From DATAXP01 sp963708675 (lineage in GTDB: Bacteria > Planctomycetota > Planctomycetia > Pirellulales > PNKZ01): a stretch of DNA of 64,000 nucleotides. The notes under the pieces were generated by a model. It had not been told where the DNA came from, did not search any database, and saw only the letters and a program-made list of their open reading frames with translations. This document shows, piece by piece, positions 60,217 through 64,000 of this stretch; the stretch's first letter is position 1; each line of letters starts with the position of its first letter. The position numbers were made by a program, and so were the translations under genes. The DNA is taken from NCBI GenBank assembly GCA_963708675.1, contig CAVPTO010000003.1, positions 4,216,001 through 4,280,000 on the forward strand, read 5' to 3'.

Positions 60217-63200
60217 TTAAGGCAAGGCCGTGCCCCCCGCGGCTTGACCGAGGAAGAATCGCAGGGCTTCTTGTTCCAGCAGTGCGACCGGGCGGATTTG
60301 AATCGTCGGATGACGAATATTCCCGCTCACGTGCGCGTTGATCACGCGATTCGAGAGCAGTTCGTTCGCTTCGATCACCCAACCCACGGGCCCCGCCGCG
60401 GTGAGTGCCAAACGATTGAGCGCCAACGTCGCCAGCGGTCCATTCGCGCCTTGCTGACCCGTGCGGGCGACGAGTTCTAGGTCCAGGCGCCCTGCAAGGG
60501 CCACGTCGCCGCTCGCAAAGACTTGCACGCTCGGACTCGTGAGCGTGAACTTCTTGAGCCGCACGACGCCATGCGATAGCGAACCCCGAATGTCGCCGTC
60601 ATTGAATCGTGTCGCGGTGCTGACGCCGGCCGAGAGAAGTGGCCCAATCTGCTGGAGAACCGGAAGTGTCATGGCCTGCGCGTTGCGCAGCTTGAAGTGA
60701 AGCGTTCCTGTTAAATCGTTAACCGAGCGCACATTCTTTCCCGCGAAGGCCAACGAGCCTTGCACCGTTCCGCTGCCGAAGCGTGCTGAAGGAGAGAAAC
60801 TAGCCTCAAGCGCGTTGAGATCGACGTTCGTGAGGTCGACGTTCCCTCGCAAGTCGACATCGTGAAGAACGTCGACCTCGAGGCGACTCGTCATTCGACC
60901 TCGCGCCAGCTGCGCATGGCCTTGATGTGCGACCATTTTTGCACGCCCGGTGCGCGGATCCCACGTCGCATTGAACGGAAACTGCGCGTCGCTGACACGC
61001 AAGCCTGCCAGTTTCGCATCATGCGTACTTCCAATTCCTTCAAAGCGGCAGACATCGGCGAGCCGGCCTCGCAATTGCAGATCCACTGTGCCACGAGCCA
61101 GCGAGGCTGCGCCAGGCCACGGTTCGAGCAGTTCTTGCAGACGCACGTTCGACAGGCCCAACGAGATGTGACCGGCGCGCGACTCGCCGAGCGGAACCTG
61201 CCCCGAAGCCTCCAATGTTCCGCCGGCTAGCGAGCCGCTCGTGTCGACAAGGTCGATTGCATCGTGGCCGATGCGAAATGTGGCGGCGAGGTGGTCGGAC
61301 CAGAGGACGTTGCCCCAACCGAGCCCTTCGATTCTCAACGCGCCCGTGCCGTCGTCGTCACCCTTGGTTCGATGCAATTCGGCCGACGCGCTGACCGTGC
61401 CTCGCAATGGTCGCAGAGAGTAGTCGCGTATGACACGACTGAGCTGCGAAAGTTGCAATCGATCGAGCAAGAAATGAATGTCTTCGATGTCGAAATCGGC
61501 GAGCGTTGCGCCGGTGCGGACCGCAGCGTTCAACTCGATCCGGCCGTCGAGCAGCGTCCCGTGCGCTTCCACTTTCGCCCGGCCGTTACCGCCGTTGCCG
61601 GTCGACTCGAGGCCGCCGAGATGCACGCCGCCGCGTTCCGCAAGCCCCGCTTTGAGCGCGGCATGCCACGTCCACGCGTTCGGCTGTTCGAGGTTCTGAA
61701 CGGGAACTTTGAAGTGAATGTCGCCGTCGGTTTCGGCTTGCAATCCCGCCGTCCGTCGCGGCGAAACGAGCGGTAAACGCGCCAAGTCGATGTGTTGCCA
61801 GGCGGCATCAATGGTTGCTAAAGCGCCGGGGTCGGAATTGAATCCCGCGAGCGGGAGAGTCGCCGTCAAAGTCGCCTGTCCGTCGTAGGCGTTGATGGCG
61901 GCTCGGTCCAGCTTCGCAACGTCTCCGTCGCTGGTAAGTAGCCCGTTCCATGAATCGATGAGAAAGTTTCCGACGTGTAACGTCTGACCGCCGGCCGCGG
62001 CACGTCCCGTAACCTTCAGCGGCTGCAGTGTGCCGTGGGCATCGAACTGGGCATCGACCGTTCCCGCGACGTCCAATGGCAACGAAGCGCCCGCGAACGA
62101 TTTCGCCAAGGCGAGATTGAACCTTGTCGTTTGCCCTTTGGCATGAAAGGCAACGGGAGCGCCGAGCGCAATATCGCCCTCAAAGTTGGTCCGCCCGCCA
62201 GCGATGTTCACCTCACCATTCGACAGATGCGCGACACCTCGGTCGAGAACAATCGATGCGCCGGCTGCAGCGATCGTCTGCGAGTTCTGTGTGGCAGTCG
62301 CATTGGCCGAGGCTTTGCCGGTCCACTTTTGTAGATCGATGCTCTTCGGCGGCCCGTGACCGCGAATCCAACCATTGGTGACGATCTTCGTGTGCGGTGG
62401 CATCGGCCACGCCGCGCGTGCCGCCGGGGCCAGATCCACACTCGTCCAATTGAGTGCGATATTCGAGTCGCTATCTTGCCAAGCGATCCGCGCCGTTCCC
62501 GACATGCTGCCGCCCAAGAGCGCGGCGTCGAGGTTTGTAACGTCCACATGCGTTCCGCCCAGCGCGAACCGCAAGCTCACGCGATCTGCTGTTACGCCAT
62601 CTGCCGAGAAACCCGTCGCGCCGAAACTTCCCGTACCGGTCGATTGCAAAGGCTGCAACGTGCCGCGTACGTTCGCCCGAGCGCTGACTCGACCAGCCAG
62701 CGTTGGAAGTGGCCGCGACGGCATCGCGAGTTGCGACAATTGGCCGACGTCGAGATTGACGACAGAGAGCTCGCTTTCAAAAGCATGCCCTTCGCGCAAA
62801 TCGACACTCACCCTCCCGTCGATCGTGCCGCCGTCGAGGTCGCCTCGCACCTGAGGAAAGCTTAATGTTCCGTTGGCGAGCTTGAGGGTGGCCGAGAGTC
62901 GGCGACTTTGCGAGGCGGCAACGCGTAGATCGTTGCCGACCCCTTGGGCGTCAAGGGTCCACCGCAACCAATCGCTCGATTGTTCGCGGTCGATCGAGAA
63001 TCGCGCGTCCCCTGAGACGCTGCCGCCAAAGGAATAAGCCAGTTTAGCAATGTTGGAGAATGGCTCGAGCCTCACATTTCGAAGGTTGACCAATCCAGAA
63101 ACCAAGCCACTGGCTACCGGAATCGTCGCCGCCCCGGTGATTTCACCCCCATTGATCACTGCGTGCAGGTCGCTCAATGTCGCGGTTTGGCCATCGAAGA

Positions 63201-64000
63201 CGAGGCCGCCGCTCGCCGTCGGAATGGTAATGCCTTCGATCGAAACGTTCGCCAAGGCGAAGAGGCCATGGGCAGTAACCGTCGCCGGTTGTCCGTTGCC
63301 TCGCGCGCTCAGTGTTGCCGTGGCATGGCCAGCAAGCGGTACCGCGATGCCTGCAATGGATTCGAGCTTACGGAGATCGCCGAACGTGGCGATTGCGTTC
63401 AGTTCGAACGGCAGCGGCGGCGAGAGTCCAGCACTCGCCTCGCCTTCAATTCGGCCGAAGGGCGCTTCGAGCACCAGGCGCGTCGTTCGTGCGTTGGCTT
63501 GCCGAACTTCGAAGCCCACATCGCCATGCAATCCGGCGATGCCTTCGACATTGACGTCATCGGCGTGGAGCTGACCATGAGCGCTCCACGCGGCGGGCGA
63601 ACGAATGTCATTTACTGGCACCGCAGCCTCGATCTGACCGGAGAACCGACCCTCGCGAAGGATCGCCAGCGCGGAAACATTTTTGGCGAGCGTCGCGACG
63701 GTCAGTCCGTCGAGCGCTGCAGACAGGCTGAGTTGGCCGCGTGGCTCGACCTGCATGCGAGCGCTGCCATCAAATTGGCCTCGCTTGTTTTCATCTTCCA
63801 CCTCGCCATCGAGCGCGAAGCGTAAATCGTCGAGTGTCAAAACACCTTCGGCCCAGCGTAGCTTAGCAGCCACCTTGTGAAGGTCGAAGTCTTCGACCGT
63901 AAGCTGCGGGGAGCTAATGTCGCCTGTCAACTCGTATGCGCCGGCGCTCAACAGCGATCGCCATGGCACGGCCACGCCGATGCGGGCCGTGATCTTTCCC
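60217..64000 (-). CDS. AsmA/TamB-like large periplasm-spanning protein (5' end outside window)
   Basis: At least 1,260 residues; the frame stays open to the right edge ('KITARIGVAVPWRSLLSAG'), so the N-terminus and any membrane anchor lie beyond it. The protein is a long run of beta-strand units of the kind 'GGTIDGRVSVDLREG', 'LAGRVSARANVRGTLQPLQ' and 'GGTLEASGQVPLGES'. Its C-terminal block 'MTLPVLQQIGPLLSAG' with 'LTSPSVQVFASGDVALAGRL' and 'LELVART' is typical of AsmA-like C-terminal regions. By family knowledge such proteins form hydrophobic-groove bridges that move lipids between inner and outer membranes. It ends 'FFLGQAAGGTALP'. The frame is intact over 3.8 kb, in contrast to the giant genes. 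Confidence 0.85.
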   Translation of the reverse strand, partial: GKITARIGVAVPWRSLLSAGAYELTGDISSPQLTVEDFDLHKVAAKLRWAEGVLTLDDLRFALDGEVEDENKRGQFDGSARMQVEPRGQLSLSAALDGLTVATLAKNVSALAILREGRFSGQIEAAVPVNDIRSPAAWSAHGQLHADDVNVEGIAGLHGDVGFEVRQANARTTRLVLEAPFGRIEGEASAGLSPPLPFELNAIATFGDLRKLESIAGIAVPLAGHATATLSARGNGQPATVTAHGLFALANVSIEGITIPTASGGLVFDGQTATLSDLHAVINGGEITGAATIPVASGLVSGLVNLRNVRLEPFSNIAKLAYSFGGSVSGDARFSIDREQSSDWLRWTLDAQGVGNDLRVAASQSRRLSATLKLANGTLSFPQVRGDLDGGTIDGRVSVDLREGHAFESELSVVNLDVGQLSQLAMPSRPLPTLAGRVSARANVRGTLQPLQSTGTGSFGATGFSADGVTADRVSLRFALGGTHVDVTNLDAALLGGSMSGTARIAWQDSDSNIALNWTSVDLAPAARAAWPMPPHTKIVTNGWIRGHGPPKSIDLQKWTGKASANATATQNSQTIAAAGASIVLDRGVAHLSNGEVNIAGGRTNFEGDIALGAPVAFHAKGQTTRFNLALAKSFAGASLPLDVAGTVDAQFDAHGTLQPLKVTGRAAAGGQTLHVGNFLIDSWNGLLTSDGDVAKLDRAAINAYDGQATLTATLPLAGFNSDPGALATIDAAWQHIDLARLPLVSPRRTAGLQAETDGDIHFKVPVQNLEQPNAWTWHAALKAGLAERGGVHLGGLESTGNGGNGRAKVEAHGTLLDGRIELNAAVRTGATLADFDIEDIHFLLDRLQLSQLSRVIRDYSLRPLRGTVSASAELHRTKGDDDGTGALRIEGLGWGNVLWSDHLAATFRIGHDAIDLVDTSGSLAGGTLEASGQVPLGESRAGHISLGLSNVRLQELLEPWPGAASLARGTVDLQLRGRLADVCRFEGIGSTHDAKLAGLRVSDAQFPFNATWDPRTGRAKMVAHQGHAQLARGRMTSRLEVDVLHDVDLRGNVDLTNVDLNALEASFSPSARFGSGTVQGSLAFAGKNVRSVNDLTGTLHFKLRNAQAMTLPVLQQIGPLLSAGVSTATRFNDGDIRGSLSHGVVRLKKFTLTSPSVQVFASGDVALAGRLDLELVARTGQQGANGPLATLALNRLALTAAGPVGWVIEANELLSNRVINAHVSGNIRHPTIQIRPVALLEQEALRFFLGQAAGGTALP

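Overview
The window looks like a chromosomal contig of a Planctomycetota bacterium, probably Pirellulales-like. This is inferred from gene content, not from any rRNA. The markers are an adjacent DUF1800/DUF1501 pair, a planctomycete-type cytochrome c (PSD1)/DUF1549 gene, Tat-exported Gfo/Idh/MocA and DUF1501 proteins, a secreted ThuA-like protein, very large PEP-CTERM proteins built from autotransporter-type beta-strand repeats, and a long AsmA/TamB-like protein. No rRNA, tRNA or CRISPR array was recognised.

Layout. (1) 1-23438: the 3' 23.4 kb of giant gene A, with more than 7,800 codons visible, dozens of 'TYTGGTTI..GTL' repeats and a C-terminal PEP-CTERM sorting signal. It is split into four reading-frame pieces. 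(2) 23.9-26.6 kb: a spacer with an unrecognised, frame-broken gene carrying helix-hairpin-helix-like segments, and an orphan NarL/FixJ response regulator whose phospho-acceptor Asp is replaced by Glu. (3) 26608-38322: giant gene B, about 3,900 codons, with signal peptide, the same repeat and linker modules, and PEP-CTERM. It is split into three frame pieces. (4) 38.4-40.4 kb: a small HTH fragment, a DUF1349-like secreted protein and a TolB-like propeller protein. (5) 40.45-43.6 kb: an McrC-like nuclease fragment abutting an IS21-family element (40738-43579) with matching ends and an 8-bp target duplication. (6) 43.9-49.0 kb: DUF1800 and DUF1501 in tandem, then ThuA-like and truncated PSD1/DUF1549 genes in divergent orientation. 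(7) 49.1-52.7 kb: an IS701-family element (49132-50691, TTAG duplication), a two-DTG aspartic protease with PDZ, then a solo copy of the same IS end abutting a PIN-domain remnant. (8) 52.9-57.0 kb: Gfo/Idh/MocA oxidoreductase, an aspzincin-like metalloprotease, a porin O/P remnant and a DUF3592 membrane protein. (9) 57.0-64.0 kb: a decayed fragment of a giant-A-like gene, small genes, a sigma-like regulator with a leader hairpin, and the AsmA/TamB-like gene running off the right edge.

How it fits together. Giant A and giant B are paralogues built from the same interchangeable modules. Both should be exported and processed by an exosortase system that is not encoded here. They flank the only transcription regulator of the left half, so a co-regulated surface or matrix system is a reasonable inference, but it is not proved by sequence.

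Quality caveat. Around fifteen genes or gene parts across the window are interrupted by shifts that one- or two-base corrections, often in short homopolymers, would repair. They occur in unrelated families including IS transposases. This pattern fits residual sequencing error better than mass pseudogenisation, so most frame-broken genes may be intact in the organism.
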